Shown one piece after another: positions 32,592 through 43,013 of a stretch of DNA of 64,000 nucleotides (its first letter is position 1; every line of letters starts with the position of its first letter). Source of the DNA: Saitoella complicata NRRL Y-17804 (lineage: Eukaryota; Ascomycota; Saitoellomycetes; Saitoellales; Saitoellaceae); the NCBI RefSeq assembly GCF_001661265.1, contig NW_017567003.1, forward strand, positions 1-64,000, read 5' to 3'. The notes under the pieces were generated by a model. The model was not told where the DNA came from, made no database searches, and worked only from the letters and a program-made list of their open reading frames with translations. The position numbers and the translations under genes are program-made.

Positions 32592-32955
32592 ATGACCCGT
32601 GCGTGAGATGAGAAGTGCTATATCTTACGAGGATTGTGCGCTGACTGTATGGCTTTGCAGGCGGTAACCAGCGTGACAGAGACAGGGAGAAGAACTTGAA
32701 GAAGTTGGCTGCTGTACGTTGAGATATCCCGGAGTTGACACGGAGATAATGCTGACATATTGTGCCTCTAGCAAAAGAAGGGTCCGAAGCAGAGTGCGAG
32801 CAACTTGAAGCAGGTGCAGGAGGGGTGAGTTCGACGGGCTACACTTGCTGGCACACATATCTAACGTTTCGACCTTCAGTAATGCGGAGATCATGCGCAA
32901 GAAGCAGGCGGCGGCCGAGGCAAAGAGGGCAGAAGAAGCGGCTGGGAAAAAGTGA
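32592..32955 (+). CDS. SERF / 4F5 family small basic protein
   Basis: Four exons, 32592-32598, 32661-32713, 32772-32824 and 32880-32955, encode only 62 residues. The first coding exon is 7 nt (ATGACCC). Splicing gives MTRGNQRDRDREKNLKKLAA, the hallmark of the 4F5/SERF family (usual start M(T/A)RGNQR...R.KN.KK). It continues with QKKGPKQSASNLKQVQE and a Lys/Ala-rich helical end. SERF proteins are disordered nucleolar and cytosolic RNA-binding factors that alter amyloid formation. All phases close and every intron has GT and AG borders. It is too short and too split to be found as one ORF. Confidence 0.9.
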
Positions 32956-33649
32956 TCGAGAGAAGGACCCTAATAAATGCCGATGACAGCCGGAACGGAC
33001 AGTAAAGGATCAATCTTAAATCAGCGGGCGTTTGTCGTTTGGAACATGCATGCAGGAAAGTTTTATATCAAGCCGGGGAGTTTAAAAATAAAAGTGCTTG
33101 GAATACGCTCCCCATTCAAACGAGCAACCTGGCAATCGTTCACTATATCTCATGTACTCGTTCAGAATTTGTGGCTCAAGCGTTCTCACGACTCCCTCGC
33201 GGTCTATATAAGGCGCGCTCCCCCGTCCCCAGCGACTGCTCCTCCAACCGCTGCGCAAGTGTCTTTCATGAACCTCGCTCTTGCCTTTTACCAGAACGAG
33301 CAGGAAATGCGCTTGATAACACGCAGTTTACCCACTCTTTGGAACATCTCACCCATACCGGTGTCTTTTGCTGGCGTTGTCGTACCGTGTTGCGACAGTG
33401 TTGACTAAAGGTGTTCGTATGGCTCATTCCTTTTCGTAGATCCGTAGCAAGTCAATCCCAGCTAAAACCACAATTAATCATCCTGCCTACCCTGAATATG
33501 TCGTTAAAATCGACCCCTTGCCGACACCCTGTGTGTAGGTAAACGCGTCCGTAGGTTTTTCGTATCGTCGTTACATACTCGGAACACGTCTCAACGATCT
33601 CGGACAACGACCTACGACGTAGGCCTTTTATGGCTTTCACATCCATGGC
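32956..33649. other. Intergenic region before CCE1-like gene
   Basis: This 694-bp stretch has no supported gene. A TATATAAGG box lies at 33206-33214 and a short frame (ATG 33268, 46 codons) follows it, but it shows no family feature. No tRNA-like A and B boxes were recognised. Confidence 0.5.
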
Positions 33650-34720
33650 ATGAATCAAAATGCTCTTTTGCTGGAACGTTTACCAAAGCTTACTGCTAAA
33701 ACACTTCACTCCATAGCTACAAAATGCGCCGTGAATACCACTGGTGTGAAGTCGGTACTCATATCGCGATTGGCAGATGAACTTCCTCGGCCTCGTTTGC
33801 CGCCTTCGACCAATGCGTCGAAAACATGTCGGATCCTGAGTATCGATATGGGTGTCAAGAACCTTGCTTTTTGCGTGCTATCCGTGCCTGCCGCATCGTT
33901 GTCCTCGGAGAAGCCTATTGCACCCACCGTTGAAGCATGGCAGAAGCTGGATATGACCTCCTTTGCCGGATATACCGATACGACCGACTTTTCGCCAATG
34001 CTGTATGCCCGCAAGGCGTACCTGCTCTCCCGCACCTGTCTCGATTCATATTCGCCATCGACAGTGGTTATCGAAAGTCAACGGTACCGGTCAGGTGGGT
34101 TAGCGACTGTCCAAGAATGGACTATACGGGTAAACATGTTCGAGAGCATGCTGCATGCCGTATGGCGGACATTGGCAGCAGAAAAGGCCTTTGAGGGAGA
34201 GGTGTGGAGTAGTAACTCGGGTCGGATGACGGATCTTTGGCTCCAGGGGAGAGAGATACCTTTACCTAAAAGAAAGAAAAAGAAAGTAATGATGGTGGAG
34301 GAGCAAGAAGGAACAACTCAAGCTACAGCTGAAGGAGGAGAAGGCGCATCCCTGACACCGGCAGCAAAGAAAAAGACAGGGCGTAGGAAAAAACAAGTGA
34401 AGGCGGCGGCAAGTAAAGAAGGGACTATTCAAGCTACGACTGAAGAGGAAGAAGTGACCAAAATCACTGCGTCAATGTCGAAGCGGATACGGATCAGTCT
34501 CGTGAAAGAGTGGCTTCTCACGAGGGAGGTGATAAAGGTCGGAGAAGGAGCAGCCGAAGTAGCTGAGCATTTTATGACCGCGACAGCTAGTGCGAAACAG
34601 GACGATCTGGCTGACTCAATGCTGCACGGGATGGCATGGATCAAGTGGGAGCGCAACAGATTGCGGTTATTTGAACGCTTAGTGCATGACGAGTTCGACC
34701 CTAAAGAGTTTCAAGTCTAA
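33650..34720 (+). CDS. CCE1: Mitochondrial Holliday junction resolvase, Cce1/Ydc2 type
   Basis: A single exon of 356 residues. An N-terminal SAP-like helix pair (LPKLTAKTLHSIATKCAVNTTGVKSVLISRL, residues about 13-43) precedes an RNase H-fold nuclease. Key residues are visible: Asp in RILSIDMGVKNLAFCV, Glu in TVVIESQRYRSGG, and the C-terminal acidic pair in SAKQDDLADSMLHGMAW. These enzymes cut four-way junctions in mitochondrial DNA. Between strands lies an unusual Lys-rich low-complexity insertion (about residues 205-275) with two related words, EGTTQATAEGGE and EGTIQATTEEEE, suggesting an internal duplication. Its stop codon overlaps the stop of the convergent next gene. Confidence 0.9.
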   Translation: MNQNALLLERLPKLTAKTLHSIATKCAVNTTGVKSVLISRLADELPRPRLPPSTNASKTCRILSIDMGVKNLAFCVLSVPAASLSSEKPIAPTVEAWQKLDMTSFAGYTDTTDFSPMLYARKAYLLSRTCLDSYSPSTVVIESQRYRSGGLATVQEWTIRVNMFESMLHAVWRTLAAEKAFEGEVWSSNSGRMTDLWLQGREIPLPKRKKKKVMMVEEQEGTTQATAEGGEGASLTPAAKKKTGRRKKQVKAAASKEGTIQATTEEEEVTKITASMSKRIRISLVKEWLLTREVIKVGEGAAEVAEHFMTATASAKQDDLADSMLHGMAWIKWERNRLRLFERLVHDEFDPKEFQV

Positions 34721-35733
34721 AGCACCTTGTCAAATACGATGTCCACGTACTCCCTTGCCTCATTCCTGAGATCTGTGATGCCGAGTCTTTCGCCAGCTTC
34801 CTCTTTCACCGCTCTCACTTCTTCGTCTTCCTGTAGCCTTTCACGGATCTCTACTTGCGACCTCCATGCGTTGGTGCTCACATCTCTCAGGTTCGTGTTC
34901 AACCCAACTGCAACCCTTACCAATGCTGCCGCCCTCGTCTTGTGCAATGTACTTTCCGCCCTCGCCGCGGCGGTCTCCAATCGCTCTGCTAAATCGTCGG
35001 CACCGATGTTCCAGCAGCCAGTGGCTGCCATGTAGATGGACACTGCCAACACGACATCCAATGCGGCCATACCCAGCCCTCTCCAACGCATGACTGACCA
35101 GTACTTCCAGGTGATGTCTGCTCCGGTGTTTGCGGCTACAGCGTTCGCGCGAAAGTTGAACGTTGCAAACGTGTAAATCTCAAAGAGCGCGAGGCCGACA
35201 GCACCGACAGTCGCGTTCGCCCGGAAAGCCTTTGCTGGTTTGACGCTAGTTGCCAAAGCAATGACCGCAATGTGGATGAGATGTGCCAGTGCCAGGGCCG
35301 GCAAGATGTAGAAGAAGTAGGTCATAGATTCGTCAAGGCGGCAGAAGGTGCAATTGGCAAAAGCATCGGGTCCATATGCCACGTATAGTAAACGACCGTC
35401 GAACGAGTTGAACTTCGATAGGATAGCCTCGTTAAAAGGCGTTAGTAGGTCAAGCGAGCGAAGCCTGGTGGTGATGACGTCGATCGGAGTCTGCAATCGT
35501 GATCCAGTCGTAAGGAAGATATTCTCCACCTGCAACACAGGAAGCGCCTTGAGTATCGCAACCAGTGCCGAAGCGACAAGGATAGCTATCCTGGGCATGA
35601 CATTGGCTGGCAACGGCTTCCGTATCGACGCCGGTGCGGATTGTATCGACCTGTAGAATGCAACCACCCTGGGAAGGATCGTAGGACCCAAGATGATGGC
35701 CAGCGTCTGTATAGCATCCCACGAAACGGCCAT
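34717..35733 (-). CDS. Fungal multi-pass membrane protein of unknown function
   Basis: A single exon of 338 residues. Hydrophobic segments are visible near residues 5-25, 48-68, 130-160 (FFYILPALALAHLIHIAVIAL), 170-190 and 215-240. Between the second and third lies a soluble part with two cysteines in NCTFCRLDES. The C-terminal 90 residues are charged and helical (LAERLETAAARAESTLHKTRA). The layout is familiar from conserved hypothetical proteins in filamentous ascomycetes, but I cannot name a function. The stop (TAG on the minus strand, 34717-34719) overlaps the TAA of the CCE1-like gene. Confidence 0.8.
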   Translation of the reverse strand: MAVSWDAIQTLAIILGPTILPRVVAFYRSIQSAPASIRKPLPANVMPRIAILVASALVAILKALPVLQVENIFLTTGSRLQTPIDVITTRLRSLDLLTPFNEAILSKFNSFDGRLLYVAYGPDAFANCTFCRLDESMTYFFYILPALALAHLIHIAVIALATSVKPAKAFRANATVGAVGLALFEIYTFATFNFRANAVAANTGADITWKYWSVMRWRGLGMAALDVVLAVSIYMAATGCWNIGADDLAERLETAAARAESTLHKTRAAALVRVAVGLNTNLRDVSTNAWRSQVEIRERLQEDEEVRAVKEEAGERLGITDLRNEAREYVDIVFDKVL

Positions 35734-35890
35734 CGTCGTCGTCCTCTGAGTGTATTACTTGGTTGTTCTCGAGGCCTTGTTATGGGGCTCACGTGAGGAT
35801 ACGACTAGCGAGGGCGAACCCTGCAAGATTTCAGATACGCCAAAAAATGTAGGAGAGCAACGAAACCCATACAAAACGAATTCTCGAAAA

Positions 35891-36973
35891 ATGCCCAAGC
35901 CGGCTCCCAAGAACGTTGACTCGAAGAAGAGGAAGGGTATGTTGTCCAGTAATTCGATTCTTCGATGATCGGTGTGCTAATTCCCCCGTTTAGCCTCCAT
36001 GAGCGCTTCTGCGCCGGCCAAGAAGGTTGCTGTTGCGGACAAGAAGAGCCCTAAGCCCAAGGCTGCCCCTGTTAAGGCTTCTGAGAAGGCCACGGCTCCG
36101 GCAGAGGCCAAGAAAAACGTTACCAAGAAGAGGCCTGCACCGACGGACGAGGAGGAGGTCGAGGAGGAGAAGGCTGTTCCCGCGGGCGCTGCTGATGTTA
36201 TCCCATTACCTGAGGAGGCAAACGTCGAGGAGGAGTCTTCTGATGATGAGGAGGAGGATGATCAGACCGAGGCTTTGATTAAGGGTTTTGAGTCGAGCGA
36301 CGATGAGGAGGTGGATTCATCCGACGATGAGGCAGAGTCAAAGAAGCCCGTAACAATCGCCTTGAAGCCCGCGGACGAGAAGGAGCTGAAGCAGAAGCTT
36401 GCCAAGGCCAAGCCATCAAATACCCCCGGAGTTGTCTACCTCGGTCGTATCCCTCACGGTTTCTATGAGGACGAGATGAAGGCGTACTTCGCTCAGTTCG
36501 GAGAGGTCACCCGTCTTCGTCTCTCGCGTAACCGCAAGACCGGAAAGTCTAAGCACTACGCTTTCGTCGAGTTTGCATCGGAGGAGGTTGCCCAGATCGT
36601 CGCTGACACAATGAACAACTACCTTTTGTTCAACCACATTCTCAAGTGCAAGCTTGTCCCGAAGGACGAGGTTCACGAGAATTTGTTCGTTGGTGCCAAC
36701 CGCAAGTTCAAGGCAGTGCCATGGAACAAGATCGCCAAGCAGCAGAATGAGAAGCCCAGAACGAAGGAGCAGTGGGAGAAGCTTGAGGTTAAGGAGAAGA
36801 AGAGAAGAGAGGAGCAACAGAAGAAGTTGGAGGCTGCTGGTATTGACTACAAGTACGAGAGTGCGAGCGAGAAGAAGGTCGCTGAGCCTGCAGCAGCTCC
36901 GGAAGCTGAGAAGAAGGCAGCACCTCAGGCGGCGAAGAAGAATATCAAGAAGAGGAAGTCTACCGGAAAGTGA
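35891..36973 (+). CDS. NOP15: Nucleolar RRM protein, Nop15/NIFK type
   Basis: Exons 35891-35936 and 35994-36973 give 341 residues. The 57-nt intron has GTATGT and GTTTAG borders. The N-terminal half is Lys/Ala-rich and then strongly acidic and Ser-rich (EEESSDDEEEDDQTEALIKG; ESSDDEEVDSSDDEAES). One RRM follows at about residues 155-235, with RNP2 GVVYLGRIP and RNP1 KSKHYAFVEFAS. Next is the family-specific extension LFNHILKCKLVPKDEVHENLFVG. A basic helical tail ends the protein. Nop15/NIFK acts in 27S pre-rRNA processing for the 60S subunit. It is divergent from the membrane protein gene. Confidence 0.9.
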
Positions 36974-37062
36974 TTGATTAAATGAACACGTCTGGTGTTA
37001 TTATGCATCTCAAAATATATCGTGTGTCATCGCAAGCTTTATCGTACTTTCAATTACAAGTC

Positions 37063-37689
37063 TCACAACTCACGTCCTGCTGAAACAGGAACCTTCTTTT
37101 CTGGTTCCTCAACATTCTCCTTCGTCACCTTTGGTGCAGTGTACTGCTTAACCTGTCCCGCAACCACTTCCAACACCTCCCCAATCACCCTCTCCGCCGC
37201 TATGAACCAGATCGTAGAGCTCACAGCTCCCATTGGCGCCTTGGGAAACGACAAGACGTACTCAACCCAGTAAGGAAACCATCCCTTCGGCAAGTAAAAG
37301 ACGGCCTGCTTTCCGTACCACCACGAAGAAAAGTACCTGACACCCTTCGTACCAGCCCAAATTCCAGTCTTGAACTTTGCCTGAAACCCAGCCTTGAACA
37401 CACTGAGATCCTGGGTAATCTTCTCCATCTCCGCGACCTCCTTGTCGAACCTTCTCCTCAGTTTGGCCCATTTGGCAAACTCATCTTGACTGCTTGTGCC
37501 CTGCATCTCGGTCTTTGTCTTCAGGGCTTGGATCTGAAGCTTCTTGTATTGAGCGACCTTGCCAGAGTGAGGGCCCGGAATGAAGCGGGAGTACGCGCTC
37601 CACGCGTAAGATGCGATTGTGTCGGTACCGATGAGAGTGATCAGGGAGTTGATCAGGACGATGATGAAGGCGAGGAGGAGAACCGACAT
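37063..37689 (-). CDS. GET1: Get1, ER receptor subunit for tail-anchored proteins
   Basis: A single exon of 208 residues. Three membrane segments are visible: LLLAFIIVLINSLITLIG at the N-terminus, and two in the C-terminal half (AVFYLPKGWFPYWVEYVLSF; GAVSSTIWFIAAERVIGEVLEV). Between the first and second lies the cytosolic coiled coil with the family motif TSSQDEFAKWAKLRRRFDKEVAEM, which contacts the ATPase Get3. Get1 with Get2 releases tail-anchored proteins from Get3 for insertion. Length matches fungal Get1/WRB. It is divergent from the MFS transporter gene. Confidence 0.94.
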   Translation of the reverse strand: MSVLLLAFIIVLINSLITLIGTDTIASYAWSAYSRFIPGPHSGKVAQYKKLQIQALKTKTEMQGTSSQDEFAKWAKLRRRFDKEVAEMEKITQDLSVFKAGFQAKFKTGIWAGTKGVRYFSSWWYGKQAVFYLPKGWFPYWVEYVLSFPKAPMGAVSSTIWFIAAERVIGEVLEVVAGQVKQYTAPKVTKENVEEPEKKVPVSAGREL

Positions 37690-38087
37690 CGCGAAAGGAA
37701 CGCTGCAAAATAATCAGCAACAGGGATCTAGTTCTCCCGGAGCAAAAATGTACCTCTATCTTCCGAGGAGACTGTCGTTCACGTATGTATCGCGTCGAAC
37801 CCTGCAGTTGGATCCGGATTTCGGACCCACGATGACGCTCGCTCGCACCATGCCAGGTTCTTGCACGCAAGCGTTGCATCCAGAAAAACAAGGTGCGAGA
37901 CTTAAGTTACTTGACACTCTTGTCATGTATCTCGGCTACATATAGCTAACATCTCGGATCGTTGGCCGCATGAGATGAGTATCGGTTATCTCGGCTATTT
38001 AAGCTTGCTCTCCGAAACTTTAACTTGACCCACTCCACTTTCAATTAGGAAACAGAGGCCGGTTCCATTGAGAATCCAGCTGCAATA
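37690..38087. other. Divergent promoter region, GET1 / MFS transporter
   Basis: This 398-bp region holds no gene. The word ATCTCGGCTA occurs twice as a short direct repeat (about 37927-37936 and 37986-37995) upstream of the transporter, a possible factor site. Confidence 0.4.
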
Positions 38088-39407
38088 ATGGAATCAATTG
38101 AGTTGAGACCGGACAGCGGATCAAACGTTGTTCACCGTCCTCAATCCCAAGAGAACGCAGAGCGTCCACCTTCTCCCATTGACGAGTCACCTTCTCCTCC
38201 AACCAAGAAGCATTTCGACTTTGCTACCCATGATCCTCTCCCTCGCGCGAAACTCCGTCTAGCGATGGCCAACTACTCCAACTTTGTTCTCGGTATCGTC
38301 GATGCGAGTCAAGGTTCCGTACTTCTCTCCATGCAGGTATACTACGGCGTCGAATACCAGACTTTATCCTACATCTTCTTGACAATTGATGCTGGGTACT
38401 TCTTGGCTACGTTTGCACTGCCATACCTGATCAGCCGCTCTCATATGCGGCTCGTCACGCTTTTGGGATCGTTTGTCGTGTCGGTAGCAATGGCAGTTAT
38501 CTCTGTCGCACCTCCATTCGGCCTCTTGGTCGCCATCTTCGTCGCACTGGGATTCGGTGAAGGTATCCTAGAATCCGCAATGGGCTCCCACGTTGCACAT
38601 TTCGAGGACACTGTAATGATGAACGTACACTACTCACTATACGGTCTCGGAGCGTTCGTTGCGCCCTTGGTCGTTTCCGCCTTCATTGCGCACGACATCC
38701 CATGGCAACGGTACTACCTCTTCCCACTCGCGATCAGCATTGTGGAGATGGGCATCCAATTGTACGCTTTCTGGAACTACGAAGCACCACCTCAAATTCA
38801 CACAGGTGTCACGCCCCAACAGCGCTCCAAGTTCCGTCTTATGCTCAAGAAGCGCGTTATGTGGGTCGGCTCCTTCGTCGCTTTCCTTGCTTTCGGATTG
38901 AATTCGACAATCGGTGCGTGGCTCGTGACTTACCTCTCGGTGAAACGCAGAGGGTCGGATACGGAGACTCGCTACATCACGGCTGGGTTCTACGCCGGAG
39001 TCACCCTCGGACGCTCACTCCTTGCCTATCCCGTCTCAAGAAACCCGAAGGTCGTCTGCGCCGTCTTCCTCGCCCTGATCGTCGCATGCCAACTCATCGC
39101 ATGGCTTTGCACCTCCATCAAGGTCGACGCAGTCTTCGAGGCCTTCATCGGGTTCTTTCTCGGACCAATGTTCCCCACGGTCCTCAGCCTGGTTACGGAA
39201 GGTCTGGACCGTGCTTCCGTTCCTTTTGGAGTCAGTTTCATGGTGTGTGTCGGGTTGACTGGGAATGCTTTGTTGCCTTTCTTGGTTGGACAACTTGCTT
39301 CGCATCTGCAGATGGGAATCGGTGTGTTGCAGCCCGTTACTCTTGCCTGTATGCTGGTCATGACCGGTGCTTGGCTGTTGATGCCTTCAAGGAAGAAGAC
39401 GCAGTGA
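38088..39407 (+). CDS. Major facilitator superfamily transporter (Bsc6/fucose-permease-like)
   Basis: A single exon of 439 residues. A polar N-terminus of about 55 residues precedes twelve hydrophobic segments in two groups of six. The first starts at NYSNFVLGIVDASQGSVLL, and the last at LQPVTLACMLVMTGAWLL. Family-type residues include the loop after helix 2 and the GFGEGILESAMGSHVAHFED segment of helix 4-5, as in the Bsc6 and FucP-like groups. The substrate cannot be read. The C-terminus ends in a short Lys-rich stretch. It is convergent with the sulfotransferase-like gene, with 79 bp between stops. Confidence 0.9.
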   Translation: MESIELRPDSGSNVVHRPQSQENAERPPSPIDESPSPPTKKHFDFATHDPLPRAKLRLAMANYSNFVLGIVDASQGSVLLSMQVYYGVEYQTLSYIFLTIDAGYFLATFALPYLISRSHMRLVTLLGSFVVSVAMAVISVAPPFGLLVAIFVALGFGEGILESAMGSHVAHFEDTVMMNVHYSLYGLGAFVAPLVVSAFIAHDIPWQRYYLFPLAISIVEMGIQLYAFWNYEAPPQIHTGVTPQQRSKFRLMLKKRVMWVGSFVAFLAFGLNSTIGAWLVTYLSVKRRGSDTETRYITAGFYAGVTLGRSLLAYPVSRNPKVVCAVFLALIVACQLIAWLCTSIKVDAVFEAFIGFFLGPMFPTVLSLVTEGLDRASVPFGVSFMVCVGLTGNALLPFLVGQLASHLQMGIGVLQPVTLACMLVMTGAWLLMPSRKKTQ

Positions 39408-39486
39408 TCGTCATTGACGGAGAAGAAAAAACAAATCTGCCTTAGCTAACTAGTCCTCTTATACCTATCCTGATAATCAAATCTTC

Positions 39487-40333
39487 TCAAACACCTATCA
39501 AGCGATACGCTATGAAAGCTGCCCCAACGAAGAAAGCACCGGAAAGCACTGGCCTAACGGTCTGCCACAAACTCTTCTTCAAAATCAACTGGATCCTCTC
39601 ATCAAACGAAGCAGTCTCGTTCACCCGGGGGTATGGCGTAGACGGTGCCTCCACCCCCAGGAACTCGCACAACGGCTCCCATCCCTGACCGGCAGTATAC
39701 TCCAACAAGTTGTCCTTCGGAACAATCTCGCGAACCTTTTCATAGTGCTCCTGAAAAATCCTCTTACCGTTTTTCTCGAAGCTCCCCTCAAAAAACCCAT
39801 CCATCATGCGTGAAACCATCCCATACCAGCGACGAAGGAAGATGTAGTCGATTTGAGCAAGTACTTTCATACCCGGATGATTCATGCCTTTGATAATAGA
39901 GTTGATGGTGGAGGTGTACCAGGAGTCCACATTACGAAGCGTGAGAATTACCTTGGCGTCAGGGTATGCAGCGATCAACTCGGGTGCAAAAGCCGCACAT
40001 GGGAAGTCAGTGACTGCCTACCATCTGCCTTAGTATTTGAGTAAGCTTGGTGAGAGGTAGTTCATACGGAGCAGTGACCCAACAACTGATCCCACTCCTT
40101 CCTCTCAAACGGCTTCCCATTGCCAAAGTATTTGGCCTCAACGGCATCCCTCCACATATCTGCATCGAGAGCGTTTTCGAAGAGGGAAGTCATATGGTAC
40201 GTTTCGTAACCAAGTTGGCGAAGGGCTTCGCAAATAGCTATACGAGCAACAATTAGAGGGGAGTAGAGCTGGGGAAACAGGTCTACGTACAGGCAGTCCC
40301 GGTACGACAAAGGCCTAAGACCAACACTTTCAT
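39487..40333 (-). CDS. Sulfotransfer_4 P-loop protein
   Basis: Exons 40291-40333, 40068-40237 and 39487-40017 give 247 residues. Introns are 53 and 50 nt, and phases close. The start MKVLVLGLCRTGTASICEAL carries the PAPS-type P-loop LGLCRTGT. Then come RQLGYETYHMTS, AVTDFPCAAFAPELIAAYPD and AKVILTLRNVDSWYTST, all marks of the fungal Sulfotransfer_4 family, often mislabelled NAD-dependent epimerase. A C-terminal hydrophobic segment (LSGAFFVGAAFIAYRLIG) suggests tail anchoring. Substrate is unknown; true sulfotransferase activity is unproven in most members. Confidence 0.9.
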
Positions 40334-41088
40334 GGGAACGATGCGCTTGCAAGTGCGTCTGTCTATTTGACGGTCATCGGCAAAAAGTTCGGGATACTTG
40401 TCTTTGGCGATTCTGCTCATCGTTGAATAGGATGACTATTTGGCGAATGGCTGTGAGGGCCTCGTTAGGGTAGGGGACGACTAAGATACAGCCTGCGAGG
40501 GCGAGACAGTGTACTGGTTTCATGCTTAACCGAGGCTGAGCCTTGAGAATGCTGTGAGACTTGACCCATATGCATATGGGCTTCCCCACAATTTGACCCC
40601 GACACCTGTCCAGCAGTAGCCGGAGGTCAATTAGGTGCACTTGGCCTCTGCACATAGCCGAAGCTTCCGCTGGCGAGACACCGACATAAACGTCGTGAAT
40701 ATGCCGTGTTGAGCTTCCTGTTTCGTCACACGGCTCAAACCAAGGGCCGCGAGCGCTTCCCGCGCGCCCCAGTTTCACCTAGCGCCGTAGTGCCCGCGGG
40801 GCGTTCCAGTGTGAACGGGTTCATCGCTCCTGCCGTTGCTGCAACCAGCCGCTCACTTACAAGGGCAAAGCAGCTGTCAATCTATTTGCATTCTGTTTGG
40901 ATATGTGCCTCGGTCGAGGTGTGTGCACGCGTGGTTACGTCGGCCGGTCGCAATACACGCCCAATGTTGTATATTACGAGAGAAGCCTCAACTTCAATGA
41001 TCGTCCTTCGTATTACAAGTGACAAAGATATGATGAAGCTGCCTCCAATTGTGAGGCCAAACTTCGTCTGAGATATAATCGTAGATAC
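40334..41088. other. Intergenic region without supported genes
   Basis: These 755 bp lie upstream of the sulfotransferase-like gene and downstream of the RhoGAP gene. Frames of 120-134 codons exist on both strands but show no domain, signal or biased composition of real genes here. Confidence 0.5.
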
Positions 41089-42795
41089 CTAAGTAAAGCT
41101 CCTCCGGATAACTGTCTTCCCCTTATTCCTCTCCGCTTGCGCCTGCGCTTCGACCACCTTGCTCCTCTCTTCGAATACTCTCTTCAGCTCGCCTACCACA
41201 CCCTTGCCCCCAGCTCTGTTGACACTCTGATATGGTTGTGGTAATTTGTGCTCCGTGGACGCTCTTGTACCGGACCCAGATTTAGGGACAAACAGATCTT
41301 CAGCACGTGTACGCGGGTTAATCGCTGATACAGATCGCGAACGCGGCGACGAGATGGTGGAATATTTGCTTGGTGACGGTGCAATCCCTGCTCGGCGCGC
41401 AGTGGAAGTACTCGACGACGTGGCTGCCGTATTCGTTGATGTGGGATAAGTAGATGCTGTTGGAGGTGGGGATGTCGGTGATGGCTGGGACGTACTTGAT
41501 ATCGAGAAGGCCGAGTCGGTCTTCTGCTGTGCCATTTGTGAACCTTCAAGGTCAAAAATCTCGTGCGTGCGCTCGATACATGCGACAATGAGCTTGCCCA
41601 CACCGCCACTCTGAGGATTCGACATTGTAGCGTCAACCATCGGGTTTGTTGGATGCCGCAGAAGACACGGTGATATGCAGATCGCAAGATTCGATGCGTG
41701 CATGAGGTTGACTGACGAATGAAGTGAGACGTCGTGCAGTAGCGAACAAATCTCGGACAATAGGACCACCGCCGGTGTTCCCAGGTTCGGCAGAAGAGTG
41801 TGCCTGATAAAGTAGACCAGCTCCGAATCATCTGTAATCGGTTCAACCTTCTTCAACGCCGGATACAAATCCGCCGGAATGATAGGTTCTGGCAGTGATC
41901 TCAAGTACAACTTGAGCAATGACGCAGCCAAAAACGGATCATAGTCTGACAAGGAGATGTTCTGATCTCTGTCGTACGCAGACTTGACCTGCTTCAACAC
42001 CGCCGAACTCGGACTCCTCCTGAAAATGCCCTCGACGTTCAACCCCTCTGCCCGCAGATAGTTGATAACGTCTCTGACCACCCTCGGTAATCCATTCTCA
42101 CCCTCGTGCCCCATCACATCCTCCAATTTCAACCCAAACATCGCACCCTGGTCCTGTGCTGGTACCTCCACATGTGCCTCGTACTTGCTGTTGTGCTTGT
42201 ACACTTCTGGTGGGATGTCAATCTGGTTCAGCGGGACGAGCGTCGCCAGTTCCGACAGCGTAGCCACATGTTTTACCTTCTTGGCGAACTTGGGCGATGT
42301 GATTGTGTTTGTCAGGTCGAACAAAACCCGTACCCACCACGTTGAATGCAGGATATATAGCGATTTGATGTTCTTTCTGTACTTCCTACCCAGAGATCCG
42401 TACGACTTGAGCATCCACGGCCATGACATCCGGTGTTGTCCTCCGCCCGCGAGTAGGACGACCGAGTAATCAGACTCGTCGATATAAAGGTCGAGTGCTG
42501 CCAGAACTCGTTGTAATAGGAAGTCGTAGTCCGAATCCTTGGGACTGTCCAGGCCTCGTCAGCTGAGAAAGACCAAACCCTCACGACCAACTTACTTCGG
42601 AAAGTTACATGCGGCCATAACCACAAGCGGCTTCCCCTCATAGTCCACTCCAGCAGGATACACGATCCTACGTGCAAGCTCATCGTACACACCTACGTCA
42701 GGTGCTCCGCTATGGCCGTCAAAGGCGTCATAGTGCTCATCCACATCGCCCGGCGCCTGAGACGAACGAGGAAAGGTAAAGAAGCTCTTGCTCAT
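41089..42795 (-). CDS. CRAL-TRIO/Sec14-like RhoGAP (Ecm25-like)
   Basis: Exons 42596-42795 and 41089-42544 give 551 residues. The intron (GTAAGT, GACAG) is 51 nt. Residues about 30-190 form a Sec14/CRAL-TRIO-like fold (YEGKPLVVMAACNFP, LYIDESDYSVVLLAGG, MLKSYGSLGRKYRKNIKSLYILHSTWWVRVLFD). Residues about 205-395 are the RhoGAP domain with catalytic Arg in EGIFRRSPSS, KLYLRSLPEPIIP and NLMHASNLAICISPCLLR. The tail is Ser/Thr/Pro-rich. The arrangement is that of p50RhoGAP and fungal Ecm25, regulators of Rho/Cdc42 in polarised growth and endocytosis. The Sec14 part lacks a long N-terminal lobe, as usual for this group. Confidence 0.92.
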
Positions 42796-43013
42796 CACTG
42801 TAGACGCCGTCCCACAGCCGTCCTCGGGATGTATGCTGCTTGTTGCTTCGCGGGGGTCCGAGCTGTGAAGGTTAACGGCGGGCCAAGCACGCTCCCGAAT
42901 GCGGTTCGGCCCAAACACACCAGGAACAGGAAGTTCATTGAACGGCACGCAAATTATTAAACACGAAATAAACCACACACTTTAAATGCCACATCTTCCC
43001 ACCACGGATCCTC

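Noticed and set aside
33039-33408. 121-codon frame downstream of a TATATAAGG box
   Set aside because: No family features and two overlapping frames of equal quality; the TATA-like word alone is not enough.
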